The notes beneath the pieces were generated by a model. It did no database searches and was not told the DNA's origin. It saw only the letters and a program-made list of their open reading frames with translations. From assembly GCF_006265225.1 (NCBI RefSeq), contig NZ_VDCS01000005.1, positions 242,192-306,191 on the forward strand: 64,000 nt of DNA, written 5' to 3'. This stretch comes from Allotamlana fucoidanivorans. GTDB taxonomy: Bacteria; Bacteroidota; Bacteroidia; Flavobacteriales; Flavobacteriaceae. The position numbers and the translations under genes were made by a program. Shown piece after piece: positions 1 to 8,915 of this stretch. The number at the start of each line of letters is the position of its first letter. Positions within the stretch are counted from its first letter, which is position 1.

Positions 1-1608
1 TACAATATCTTTATCTATCACAGCGCCTTTAACAATACCCGAGTTATCTTTTATTTCCTGATATACCATACGTTGAATTTGATCATCGGTAAGTACGGTA
101 TTAAACACTCTAACTTCATCAATATCTCCTTTATAATATTCCCTATTGGAAACATTTTTAGTTGTTCTTCCTATTTCAAAATTACCATTTGTATCTGTGG
201 TGTTTTCAATATTTACTCCAATAATACCCGTATCAAGGGAATCGACAAGTACGCCATCAACATAAAGTTTCATAAGTCCTGTTGAACTAGAAAAACTGCC
301 TGTAATGTGATGCCATTCATCATAGTTAATGGCTGAACAAGCACATTGCCCAATTGTTTGCGCTGAGTTACCAGCGGTTGTTACTGTAAAAGAGGGTCTG
401 TTCCCATTTTGCAACCATAATTTAAAACCTGTATCTTCACCGCCTATGGTCATATTGGTTGTATTCCCTGAATCTGACTTGACCCAAGCCATAAATGTAA
501 TATCGCTTTCTCCATTAATAAATTCTGGTGTAGACACATAATCATCAACTCCATCAAAATCTAGTTTTGACGAAAATAAAACGGGATTTATAGTAATATT
601 GGCTCCACAATCTGCTAAAATAAGTTCTTCAGTAGGCGGAATAGTCACATCTAAAAGCACATCAATATCCTCTACGGAACCTGCACTCACCGCATCAAAT
701 CCGCCACCATCATCTTCGTCATAATACATATGTCCTGTAACGGTGGCTCCACTTGTTAGCGAAGCATTGTGCCTTACAATGAGTAATGAATTTTCATCGT
801 CACCAATCAAATCATCATTACTTAAGTTTATATTATCGAGTAACATGGTACCATTGTTATAAAACTTAGCCGTACCAAAAGTCAATTCTCCTTTTAAAAC
901 AAACAAACCATTATTCACATAATCGGCATTAAGAGACATATCAGTATGAATAAATAAGGAACAATCATTAATCAATGCACTAGATCCTCCCGAAGACAAA
1001 GACCCAAATACCTCTAATATACCACAATTGGAATAATCACTTGCAATACCTGCATCGCCCCCAACAGTTGTTCTACTGCCATAAAACGATACATAAGTTG
1101 CACTACCCCCAACACTCAAATCTCCAGCCACATTAAAGTTACCCATATTGTATACTATGGATGCTGAAGGTGGATTGAATTGTCCTGGTATGGTAATAGA
1201 TCCTGTATCATAAATATAAATCATATTGGTGCCTTGAAACCCTGTTTCCGTTGGAAAATCAATAACCCCTTCAACAATCAAGGTCACAGCATTCATTTTA
1301 TCTATTTGGCCTGAGTATGTAACATTTGGTGCAATGTATAGCGTCCCCTTGAAAACTCCTCCTGCCATAATAGCGTCAGAGTTATCAGCCAAAATACACA
1401 CAGAATCTGAAGAGCTAAGTCCTGAAGGTACGCCTGTTGGATTGCCTAAACTATCAACCCAACCTGAAGCCGTATAGGTATAGGTACATGTTGTGGGTTG
1501 CCCTGGCGGATTCCAAGTATGCGGACCACAGGTTTGAGCTTTTAGCCCTATACAAGTATTTAAAACCAATAACAATATAGAGCGTTGTAGGAATAGTTTT
1601 GTTTTCAT
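1..1608 (-). CDS. LamG-domain cell-surface protein, 3' end outside window
   Basis: Open minus-strand frame of 536 codons from the ATG at 1608 to the window edge without a stop, so the C-terminus is missing. A Sec signal peptide (MKTKLFLQRSILLL... ending near LKAQ, about residue 25) is followed by a Gly/Asn-rich region that resembles a parallel beta structure (about 60-330). A LamG / concanavalin-like domain follows (about 350-500), starting at LDFDGVDDYV and ending at GDIDEVRVFNTVLTDDQ. The same LamG block, including the trailing MVYQEI segment, occurs in the neighbouring upstream protein at 1976-6031, so the two are tandem paralogues. By analogy the missing end probably carries a T9SS sorting domain. 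Substrate or ligand is unknown; LamG domains of this kind usually bind glycans or aid adhesion. Confidence 0.85.
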   Translation of the reverse strand, partial: MKTKLFLQRSILLLVLNTCIGLKAQTCGPHTWNPPGQPTTCTYTYTASGWVDSLGNPTGVPSGLSSSDSVCILADNSDAIMAGGVFKGTLYIAPNVTYSGQIDKMNAVTLIVEGVIDFPTETGFQGTNMIYIYDTGSITIPGQFNPPSASIVYNMGNFNVAGDLSVGGSATYVSFYGSRTTVGGDAGIASDYSNCGILEVFGSLSSGGSSALINDCSLFIHTDMSLNADYVNNGLFVLKGELTFGTAKFYNNGTMLLDNINLSNDDLIGDDENSLLIVRHNASLTSGATVTGHMYYDEDDGGGFDAVSAGSVEDIDVLLDVTIPPTEELILADCGANITINPVLFSSKLDFDGVDDYVSTPEFINGESDITFMAWVKSDSGNTTNMTIGGEDTGFKLWLQNGNRPSFTVTTAGNSAQTIGQCACSAINYDEWHHITGSFSSSTGLMKLYVDGVLVDSLDTGIIGVNIENTTDTNGNFEIGRTTKNVSNREYYKGDIDEVRVFNTVLTDDQIQRMVYQEIKDNSGIVKGAVIDKDIV

Positions 1609-1763
1609 GATTAATAGCTTTGGGGTAAACAAAATTAATTCATTATCAATTAGTTATATATTACACTTTCAAAAGCATCATTGTTTTTTGAAAGCAGGTT
1701 AGTAAATCGGCTTCTAAATCCTTAGAACAGCTTTACTTCAATATGTACAAACTTTTTGAAATT

Positions 1764-1790
1764 AATCTTGAGGGAAGAATAATTTTCGTC
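1764..1790 (-). promoter_or_regulatory. Upstream block shared with 6181-6207
   Basis: The 27 bases match those at 6181-6207 at 26 positions (core on the plus strand AATCTTGAGGGAAGA). Both copies lie about 155 bases upstream of the ATG of a LamG gene, 1608 and 6031 respectively. Similarity continues beyond the block to GACAATATT at 1824 and 6240, almost without gaps. Equal distance to the start codons suggests a control element or a duplicated promoter region. Confidence 0.6.
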
Positions 1791-1842
1791 GAAACAAACC
1801 GTACGGTTTTACATTCAATTAAAGACAATATTAAAATAAAAA

Positions 1843-1905
1843 TCCGATAAAAACTAATAAAAATCCGATAAAATGTGTTTTTGTTCGATAAAATGTGTTT
1901 TATCG
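1843..1905. repeat. CGATAAAA repeat cluster with perfect palindrome
   Basis: Three copies of a CGATAAAA-type word lie at about 1844, 1866 and 1886, spaced 20-22 bases, about two helical turns. The last one is the left arm of the perfect 20-base palindrome CGATAAAATGTGTTTTATCG at 1886-1905 (8-base arms, TGTG centre). A degenerate counterpart (CGACAAA...TTTGTCG and ATCGTT...AACGAT) is found at 6261-6322. The arrangement fits a multi-site operator; the protein that would bind is unknown. Confidence 0.55.
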
Positions 1906-1975
1906 TCATTATAAGGCAAAAAAAGACCAGTCAAGAGCGGAGCGGTATATAGAATTTCAATAAAAACACCTCTAA

Positions 1976-4900
1976 TTAATTTACTATAATCTTTTTAGAA
2001 AGCACTTCATTATTTTCAGTACGTATTTGCACAATATAGGCACCACTTGAAAGGTTGTAAAATTGAAATCCATTTTCTAAGGCTTCTACTGGTAAATTAG
2101 GCATTTGTAAAGCTACTTGACCACGCATGTTTACCAACTGTAAATTTCTTATTTTATTACCATTCATTTTTTTTACAAACAGTGTATTCGTTTTATTCTT
2201 GAAATAGATAAAGTTGTTCTTGGCCTCAGACTCTTCAATACTTAGCGAGTGCTGTTCACTTTGAAAAACAATTTCAAATCTGGTATTAAATTTTCCTTGA
2301 TCTGAACTAAACCCATAGGGTTCACCGCTTATAAGATTAAAATAATCTCCTGTTACATTATCTTTCAAGAAAATCTCTTGATCATCAGGAATGCCTTCTA
2401 CCGATGTCATCTTGATTTCAAAAGTATTATCCCCAGAAGATTTAAAATTTAAAGGAATGACCTTATCGTCTGATATTGGACTATACGCTTGAATGTTCAT
2501 ATTTTTTCCTTCCAAACTTAAATTCATATCATTATTATTTATTTCTAAACATTCAGCATCATAACCATAGTCAAAACCATCAGTAGCATCATGAGCAAAT
2601 CCTAACAATAATTCTCTTCTTGTTTTAGGCCCCTTAACAGTATTAAACTCTAATCGGATGCGTTGCATGATCTTTTCAGAATCTTCTTTAGCCATACCAC
2701 TGCTTTTTAAGGTTTTCCCATTTGATTTAGTACCGCTAGACTTTAAAAACACAGAACCACTATCATAGGAGCTATTAGCATCGGCTTCTTTAATAAAAAT
2801 GCGCTGATTATTATTAAACTCAATTTGACCATCGGCTTCAACCTCAACAACAAAGCCTTGACCAACAGGAAGGTATCTTGTTGGTACTTTAGTTCCATCT
2901 TGCGACCCATTGTGCCCACCAGATAAACCTACAAATTGATACGCTCTACAAGCTCCAGTTTTATTTACCTGCGCATAACCTCCTTGATATTCACTTAAAT
3001 AATGTGAATTTCCGCTCCATTGTTGCCAAAGATGCAAATCACCTTTTATAACCCCTTGATTATCATCAATAAATTTATGAATATCTATTGCTGATGGATA
3101 CGGATTACCGATTAAATATTCTGTTTTTGACACATCGGGCACTGAACCTGCTCCTCCTTTGTCTGTAACATCCAATAAAACAGTTCCATTATTAGGTTTT
3201 CCTTCAAAAATATATTGTTGTTTTGGCGCCGCTGTTCCTGTACCTTTTTGGGTGTAGCCAATGCCTGGTTTAATAAGAGAAGAAGGTGCCACTTTTTTCC
3301 AATCCCAGTAAGTAATACCGCTTATAAATGTATACAACCAATAGGTGCTTATACTGCCATTTCCTGTATAACTAGACGTAAAAGGCATATTCAAACCAAC
3401 ATCATCCTTTAAGGTATTTAATTTGAATGAGCTGTTATTAGCGTTGTTTAAAGCCGCGTTATTATTTGTTAAACTGGTAATTCCAACGGCTCCAACCGGC
3501 GATGCCCAATAGTTGTATCTAAAAGGACTTGCTTCACCTTCCTGACGCCTTAAAACCTTGCCATCATTATCAGTCACCAAATCACTATATATGGTTTGAA
3601 TTAACTGAGAATCATCTTCAAGATCTAGCGCCCCATTCAACTCTAAATACCAGGTATTTTCTACCAAATTATCGCCTTGTATGGTTAGGGTTTTAGCATC
3701 ATCTATAACTAACCCTAATGTTTGCACATTGTGTGCAGCAGTAACATTATTAGCTATTTTTACAATACTCCATGCTTTGTTTGTTACAGTATTGGTAATA
3801 TCCCAAAGATCTCCATACAACCAAGTTGTATTATTATTCCAATCACCCTGCATAATAGTTTCATACGGCATAGGTGCCGATTGATCTTGCACCGTGGTGA
3901 TGTTATACAAAATGGCTTCAAAATCATTATCGGAATAGTCGGAAGTTTTGGCGTTAATAATTTCGGTCATAGGATAATACCCTATAAGACTTGACCAAGA
4001 CACCGTAGCATCTGTTTCTCTATCTGTTATATCTTTTGGGATGATTTTACCCTGTATCTTACCCAAATTATTCTCAATCTCTTGATACACCATTTGCTGT
4101 AATTGATCATCCGTTAATGCCACATCAAACACACGCACTTCATCAATGCTTCCTTTAAAGTAATATGACATCGAAGGCGCGTTTACCCCTATTGTAAAGT
4201 CGTTACTTGAAGCATTTATACCTCCTGACAAAGCTGCATTATTACTAGAATTTAACAGTTCACCATTAAGATAAACTTGTAGTTTAGAGCTAGCATCTAA
4301 ACCGTTATACACAAATCCAATATGCGCCCACTGATTTAATACCAAAGAATTTGAAACTGGCATATTTAGCGTCACGCCATTCACCTGAAAACTGACTTGC
4401 TTTGAGCTTTGCACGGTTATATTTAAGTCTCCAAAACTCACAACCGTTCCTGCATTTGAAAAATTTTCATCCAACTTCACCCACGCCATTATAGTTGTTT
4501 GATTATTGCCTCCAATATTCAAATCACTAGCCATAAAATCATCAACCCCATCAAAATCAATGGTAGCCAAAATTGGAGGATTCGTATCAAAAACATCTCG
4601 ATAATCTAAATCACCACCAGTATTTAAATCGTTATCACCATCAGGAAGAATTGATAAATCGGACGGATTTTCAATAGCTTCATTAACATCCCAAACCGTA
4701 TCATTAATATTTGTAGTCTCAAACGGGTTTATCAATCCATCAGCATCTTTATCTTGATTTGTAGAGGGAGTGGCCAGTCCGTTTTCAGCTTCATCTGGTT
4801 TTCCGTCATTATCTGAATCTAAATCAATATAGTCTGGTATGCCATCATAATCTGTATCTTCAACCACAATACCTAATCCGTAACTTGTATCTATTCCTGT

Positions 4901-6031
4901 TGTTGATACACCACCACTAGGAGCTATATAACCTAACGTTGATTGCGCTTCAACATTATCTGGAATACCATCTTCATCTGAATCAATATCTAAAAAATCA
5001 TAGATTAAATACCTACTACCGCTTTCATTACTATCTCCATCTGTATTTCTTGGAACCGTGCCTGTATTTGCAGAGCTTGGAATTCCCATAGTGGTGGCTG
5101 TTATGCCAATGGTACCATCAGCAAATCCATTATAGTCAGCATCGGTTCCACCTGATTCAATAACGTCTGTTATTCCATCATTATCACTATCTAAATCTAA
5201 ATGATTCGGTATGCCATCTCCATCCTGATCTAAGTCTTCACAAATCCCTGAAGCTCCTAATGAACAAAAATCTGAATCTTTATAATTTAAAACCCCATCG
5301 CCATCATCATCTGCAGAAGGGTCTATCCCTCCTGATTCATCAGTATCTTTTATCCCGTCATTATCATCATCTAGATCTGTAATATCTGCAATACCATCAC
5401 CATCACTATCTGTCACCAAAGAGCCATTCAATGCAGAGTTACCATTATTAAATCCGATGTTACTGTTTTGACTAGCAACAAACGAAATATTATAATCTTC
5501 AATTTCTCCTGACTGATATTGATAATCACAGGAGGTAAAATTATTGTTTTGACCCGTTCTAAACCCAATGCGCATCACAGAAGCCCCAAGTTCAACATCA
5601 TCAGGAATTGTTATTTCTACAGGAACTACAACGGTTTTTTCGCCATCTTCTTTTGATTTATCTTCTACAGTAAACAAAAAACGCTCCCTCGAATCTTCAA
5701 AATCACTATCAGAATTATTAAAATTCATCCAAACAATTAGGGTGTTTTTATTTTTATTCCACCCGTTAAGTTTCACGGTAACGGTTCCTGTAATGGTCTC
5801 GCCCGCATTTATATCAGCCGATGTAACTGATGAATAATAAGTATAACTTCCTGTAGTACCTGAACTAGAATTATTAATACTCCCAATTGACACATTAGAA
5901 ATATAATTATTGTTTGCATGATCAACATTTATGGGAGTACAATATTGCGCATAAAGGCTTACGGAACAGCATAGCACAAAAAAACAGAGATTAAAAAACC
6001 TTAAACCTAAAGCAGGAGCATGTGTTTTCAT
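1976..6031 (-). CDS. Multidomain T9SS surface protein: GEVED, TSP3-like repeats, LamG
   Basis: Protein of 1351 residues. A signal peptide (cleavage near residue 28, SLYAQ) is followed by a GEVED-type beta-sandwich (about 30-185, ending SGEIEDYNISF). Next come Asp-rich calcium-binding thrombospondin type 3-like repeats (about 205-465, many DxDxDG motifs such as DSDGDGIADITDLDDDNDG), then a LamG-like domain (about 490-640). A long C-terminal region follows, and a T9SS sorting domain occupies about 1277-1351, ending in YIVQIRTENNEVLSKKIIVN. The protein should be exported by the type IX system and anchored or released at the cell surface, probably as an adhesin or glycan-binding protein. The LamG block is shared with the partial protein at 1-1608. 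Exact ligand unknown. Confidence 0.9.
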   Translation of the reverse strand: MKTHAPALGLRFFNLCFFVLCCSVSLYAQYCTPINVDHANNNYISNVSIGSINNSSSGTTGSYTYYSSVTSADINAGETITGTVTVKLNGWNKNKNTLIVWMNFNNSDSDFEDSRERFLFTVEDKSKEDGEKTVVVPVEITIPDDVELGASVMRIGFRTGQNNNFTSCDYQYQSGEIEDYNISFVASQNSNIGFNNGNSALNGSLVTDSDGDGIADITDLDDDNDGIKDTDESGGIDPSADDDGDGVLNYKDSDFCSLGASGICEDLDQDGDGIPNHLDLDSDNDGITDVIESGGTDADYNGFADGTIGITATTMGIPSSANTGTVPRNTDGDSNESGSRYLIYDFLDIDSDEDGIPDNVEAQSTLGYIAPSGGVSTTGIDTSYGLGIVVEDTDYDGIPDYIDLDSDNDGKPDEAENGLATPSTNQDKDADGLINPFETTNINDTVWDVNEAIENPSDLSILPDGDNDLNTGGDLDYRDVFDTNPPILATIDFDGVDDFMASDLNIGGNNQTTIMAWVKLDENFSNAGTVVSFGDLNITVQSSKQVSFQVNGVTLNMPVSNSLVLNQWAHIGFVYNGLDASSKLQVYLNGELLNSSNNAALSGGINASSNDFTIGVNAPSMSYYFKGSIDEVRVFDVALTDDQLQQMVYQEIENNLGKIQGKIIPKDITDRETDATVSWSSLIGYYPMTEIINAKTSDYSDNDFEAILYNITTVQDQSAPMPYETIMQGDWNNNTTWLYGDLWDITNTVTNKAWSIVKIANNVTAAHNVQTLGLVIDDAKTLTIQGDNLVENTWYLELNGALDLEDDSQLIQTIYSDLVTDNDGKVLRRQEGEASPFRYNYWASPVGAVGITSLTNNNAALNNANNSSFKLNTLKDDVGLNMPFTSSYTGNGSISTYWLYTFISGITYWDWKKVAPSSLIKPGIGYTQKGTGTAAPKQQYIFEGKPNNGTVLLDVTDKGGAGSVPDVSKTEYLIGNPYPSAIDIHKFIDDNQGVIKGDLHLWQQWSGNSHYLSEYQGGYAQVNKTGACRAYQFVGLSGGHNGSQDGTKVPTRYLPVGQGFVVEVEADGQIEFNNNQRIFIKEADANSSYDSGSVFLKSSGTKSNGKTLKSSGMAKEDSEKIMQRIRLEFNTVKGPKTRRELLLGFAHDATDGFDYGYDAECLEINNNDMNLSLEGKNMNIQAYSPISDDKVIPLNFKSSGDNTFEIKMTSVEGIPDDQEIFLKDNVTGDYFNLISGEPYGFSSDQGKFNTRFEIVFQSEQHSLSIEESEAKNNFIYFKNKTNTLFVKKMNGNKIRNLQLVNMRGQVALQMPNLPVEALENGFQFYNLSSGAYIVQIRTENNEVLSKKIIVN

Positions 6032-6180
6032 AATTACTAGATTTGGGGAAATCAGAATTAATTTATAATTAAAATATAATTGTTTTATTGCTCATTTTAA
6101 CACCTCTTTTACCTATTTGCTATCACATAGATTAAAAAAGACACCAAAACATTTACAATTCTACAATCGTTTCCTTAACC

Positions 6181-6322
6181 AATCTTGAGGGAAGACTAAT
6201 TTTCGTCACATAACGCGTAATGATTTACGCTCAACTAGCGACAATATTATCACAAAATATCGACAAAAACCAATTTTTAATCGTTTAAATGTATTTTTTA
6301 ACGATAAAACGCACTTTGTCGA
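6181..6322 (-). promoter_or_regulatory. Second copy of the LamG-gene upstream region
   Basis: Contains the 27-base block at 6181-6207 (one mismatch to 1764-1790), GACAATATT at 6240, and a dyad-rich end at 6261-6322 (CGACAAA...TTTGTCG enclosing ATCGTT...AACGAT). It runs up to the radA stop codon at 6323-6325. It probably controls the gene starting at 6031, about 150 bases away. Confidence 0.55.
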
Positions 6323-7681
6323 CTAAACCACAAAACCTATTAAATCTTCAACTTTTGAGATTAATTGAACTTTAATACTAGCTGTTTTTAAAGAAATCTT
6401 ATTGTGTTTAGAAACAAAAATGGTAGAAAACCCAAGCTTTTCAGCTTCTAGAATACGTTGCTCTACACGCTGCACAGGCCTTATTTCTCCAGAAAGACCT
6501 ACTTCGGCCGCAAAACAAAAATCATTTTGAATAGGTACATCTTCATTAGAAGAAAGAATAGCTGCTACAACTGCCAAATCAATTGCAGGATCATCAACTG
6601 TAATACCTCCTGTAATATTTAAAAAAACATCTTTAGCACCAAGCCTGAATCCTGCCCTTTTTTCTAAAACCGCCAGTAACATGTTTAATCGTTTAGCATT
6701 AAAGCCTGTAGCACTACGCTGTGGTGTTCCATAAACAGCAGTACTTACCAAAGCCTGTACTTCAATCATTAATGGGCGCATACCCTCAAGCGTAGCCGCT
6801 ATAGCATTGCCTGAAAGTTCTTCGTCTTTCTTTGAAATTAATATTTCTGAAGGGTTTGAAACCTCTCTAAGTCCTGAACCCTGCATTTCATATATACCGA
6901 GCTCATGTGTGGATCCAAATCTGTTTTTATGCGCTCTTAATATTCTGAACACATGGTTTCTATCGCCTTCAAACTGTAACACAGTATCAACCATATGCTC
7001 CAAAATCTTTGGGCCTGCAATACTACCATCTTTTGTAATATGACCAATTAACAAAACAGGTGTTGCCGTTTCTTTTGCAAACTTTATCAACTCTGTTGTA
7101 CATTCTTTAATTTGTGAAACACTTCCAGAAGACGACTCAATATAATCGCTATGCAGTGTTTGTATGGAATCAATCACTACAATTTCGGGTTGTAAATCTT
7201 CAATCTGTTTAAAGATATTCTGTGTTTTAGTTTCAGTTAAAATAAAGCAATTTCCCCCCTTGGGATGTATACGTTCAGCACGCATCTTTATTTGTTTTTG
7301 ACTTTCTTCACCAGAAACATACAAGGTTTTATAAGGAAGTTCAAGCGTAATTTGAAGCATTAAAGTGCTTTTTCCAATACCTGGTTCTCCGCCTAAAAGT
7401 GTTAGAGAACCAGGCACAATACCACCTCCCAAAACACGATTTAGCTCCCCATTGTACGTATTTAATCTGGGTTCTTTTGAAGTATCAATTTGATCTATTT
7501 TTAAAGGCACTGCTACCCTCTTACTAGATGATGACGACGACTTCCATACTTGTTTTTCAGGCTTTTGAACAAGCTCTTCCACTATAGTATTCCAATCTTT
7601 ACAGGCTTTGCACTGACCCTGCCATTGCGCATATTGTGTGCCGCAATTTTGACAAAAAAAAGTGGTTTTTACTTTTGCCAT
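6323..7681 (-). CDS. radA: DNA repair protein RadA (Sms)
   Basis: Protein of 452 residues, a normal RadA length. It has the N-terminal four-cysteine zinc finger (C10, C13, C24, C27 in FFCQNCG...CKACKDW), a RecA-like ATPase with Walker A GEPGIGKST at 98-106, the KNRFG motif of RadA, and the C-terminal Lon-protease-like domain. RadA is a branch-migration helicase that processes recombination intermediates in the cytoplasm. The ATG overlaps the stop codon of the upstream gene (TAATG, one shared base at 7681), so it is translationally coupled as the last gene of the panC operon. Confidence 0.97.
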   Translation of the reverse strand: MAKVKTTFFCQNCGTQYAQWQGQCKACKDWNTIVEELVQKPEKQVWKSSSSSSKRVAVPLKIDQIDTSKEPRLNTYNGELNRVLGGGIVPGSLTLLGGEPGIGKSTLMLQITLELPYKTLYVSGEESQKQIKMRAERIHPKGGNCFILTETKTQNIFKQIEDLQPEIVVIDSIQTLHSDYIESSSGSVSQIKECTTELIKFAKETATPVLLIGHITKDGSIAGPKILEHMVDTVLQFEGDRNHVFRILRAHKNRFGSTHELGIYEMQGSGLREVSNPSEILISKKDEELSGNAIAATLEGMRPLMIEVQALVSTAVYGTPQRSATGFNAKRLNMLLAVLEKRAGFRLGAKDVFLNITGGITVDDPAIDLAVVAAILSSNEDVPIQNDFCFAAEVGLSGEIRPVQRVEQRILEAEKLGFSTIFVSKHNKISLKTASIKVQLISKVEDLIGFVV

Positions 7682-8829
7682 TAATATCCAAAATCTTGTT
7701 TAATAGACTCGGCACGTTCAAGCACTTCATCTTTTGTAATTCCTGCAATCTCATCAAAAGTATAGGCAGATTGATATGTTCTCATAGCCCGCTTGGGATC
7801 ACCCGTTTCTTCATAAAATCGTCCTAAATAATAACCCCCTAACATGGTATTAGGATAGGCTTTTCTTGCCATTTTACCCAGCTCTTCATAATACTCAAAC
7901 GTTTCATTTTTTTCAATGGCCGCTGCAATGGCTTTAAAATCATTAATGAGAATTTGCTTATCTATACCATATAAATTTAAAATTTGCGCATACTTTTCCT
8001 GTAAATATAACACGGGTGAGATTTCTAACTCCAGAATAACTTCTTTATACTCCTTTTTAGAAATGGGTTGATACACTTTGAAAATACGTTCAATAGCGCC
8101 TGGAATAGCATAAGTAGGCAGAGAATAATGCGACGCTTCATCAAACTGTGTATAGCTATACTTGAAATTTTCATTTTCTATAACCGCTAAATCTGAATTT
8201 AGTACATTGACCATGTCTTTCACAGATTTTGAAGCGTTCACTGTGCTTGACAAACAGTAAAATGTTTGCTTATTCACTTTAGCTAAGGTTTCTGGCAAAT
8301 AGTCAATCATATTGGGTGCTAAATTAGGACTAACCGCTATATAACTACTAAATAAAGCATTTGGTTTTAAGAGGTAATAATTAATAAAATTTGCTGTTTC
8401 ACCATGCCCAACGACTACCCTATAACTCCCTGATTTGTAGGTTTTTGTTATATACGGAATCAATTCAAGACCAATAAATTCAAAAAAGGCAGCTCCAGTT
8501 TTAATAGGTAATGAATTTTGTTCAGAATACATACAATCATCATAACGTTTTCCCATTTGATTAATTCCCACCACAATAGCACTAGGCATGTCTTCCCAAT
8601 ATGAAAAATAATCTACATTACCCGCAACCGCTTCAAACATATAATCGGCATCAAAAACTACAAATAACGGATATGTGTTATTGTCAGACGGATCATATCC
8701 TCTTGGCAATTGTATCTTGATTTGCCTTTCTTCTCCTAATTTTGAAGATTGAATCGTTTCATATTTTATCTGGGCATTCGTAACATTAAGTGTCAGCATA
8801 AGACACAAAACAAAAAGTAAGTTCTTCAT
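7681..8829 (-). CDS. Esterase-like alpha/beta hydrolase with TPR-like tail, nucleophile missing
   Basis: The frame extends to 8862, but the ATG at 8829 begins a clear signal peptide (MKNLLFVLCLMLTLNVTNAQ), so I take it as the start (382 residues). The first 260 or so residues resemble the putative-esterase (Fes/IroE-like) family: IQLPRGYDPSDNNTYPLFVVFDAD and later VVVGHGETANFINYY. The nucleophile elbow normally reads GHSxGG; here it is GHGET, with Gly in place of Ser. The C-terminus (about 290-382) is helical with a TPR-like repeat (YPNTMLGGYYLGRFYEETGDPKRAMRTYQ). Probably periplasmic and possibly non-catalytic. It sits between the flippase-like gene and radA. Confidence 0.85.
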   Translation of the reverse strand: MKNLLFVLCLMLTLNVTNAQIKYETIQSSKLGEERQIKIQLPRGYDPSDNNTYPLFVVFDADYMFEAVAGNVDYFSYWEDMPSAIVVGINQMGKRYDDCMYSEQNSLPIKTGAAFFEFIGLELIPYITKTYKSGSYRVVVGHGETANFINYYLLKPNALFSSYIAVSPNLAPNMIDYLPETLAKVNKQTFYCLSSTVNASKSVKDMVNVLNSDLAVIENENFKYSYTQFDEASHYSLPTYAIPGAIERIFKVYQPISKKEYKEVILELEISPVLYLQEKYAQILNLYGIDKQILINDFKAIAAAIEKNETFEYYEELGKMARKAYPNTMLGGYYLGRFYEETGDPKRAMRTYQSAYTFDEIAGITKDEVLERAESIKQDFGY

Positions 8830-8915
8830 TTGAAACACAGTTTGATGATTTGATACTGCCAAGGTACTAAAAAAAGAAGAGCCTCAAAACAGGAATAGTT
8901 AAGACCAAACAAGAA

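Larger units (their letters stand above)
1609..1975 (-). promoter_or_regulatory. Long non-coding upstream region of the first LamG gene
   Basis: This 367-base gap holds no convincing gene. Read on the minus strand it is the leader and upstream control region of the gene that starts at 1608. The part next to the ATG resembles the leader of the gene starting at 6031 (a shared CCCCAAA stretch about 13 bases before each ATG). Further up lie a 27-base block at 1764-1790 that recurs at 6181-6207, and a cluster of CGATAAAA repeats at 1843-1905. Confidence 0.6.

Noticed and set aside
73..541. Two short plus-strand frames at the left edge
   Set aside because: They lie opposite the long minus-strand LamG frame, which has a signal peptide and a recognisable domain.
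1843..1905. CRISPR array
   Set aside because: Only three short AT-rich words with about 13-base gaps, no spacers and no cas genes.
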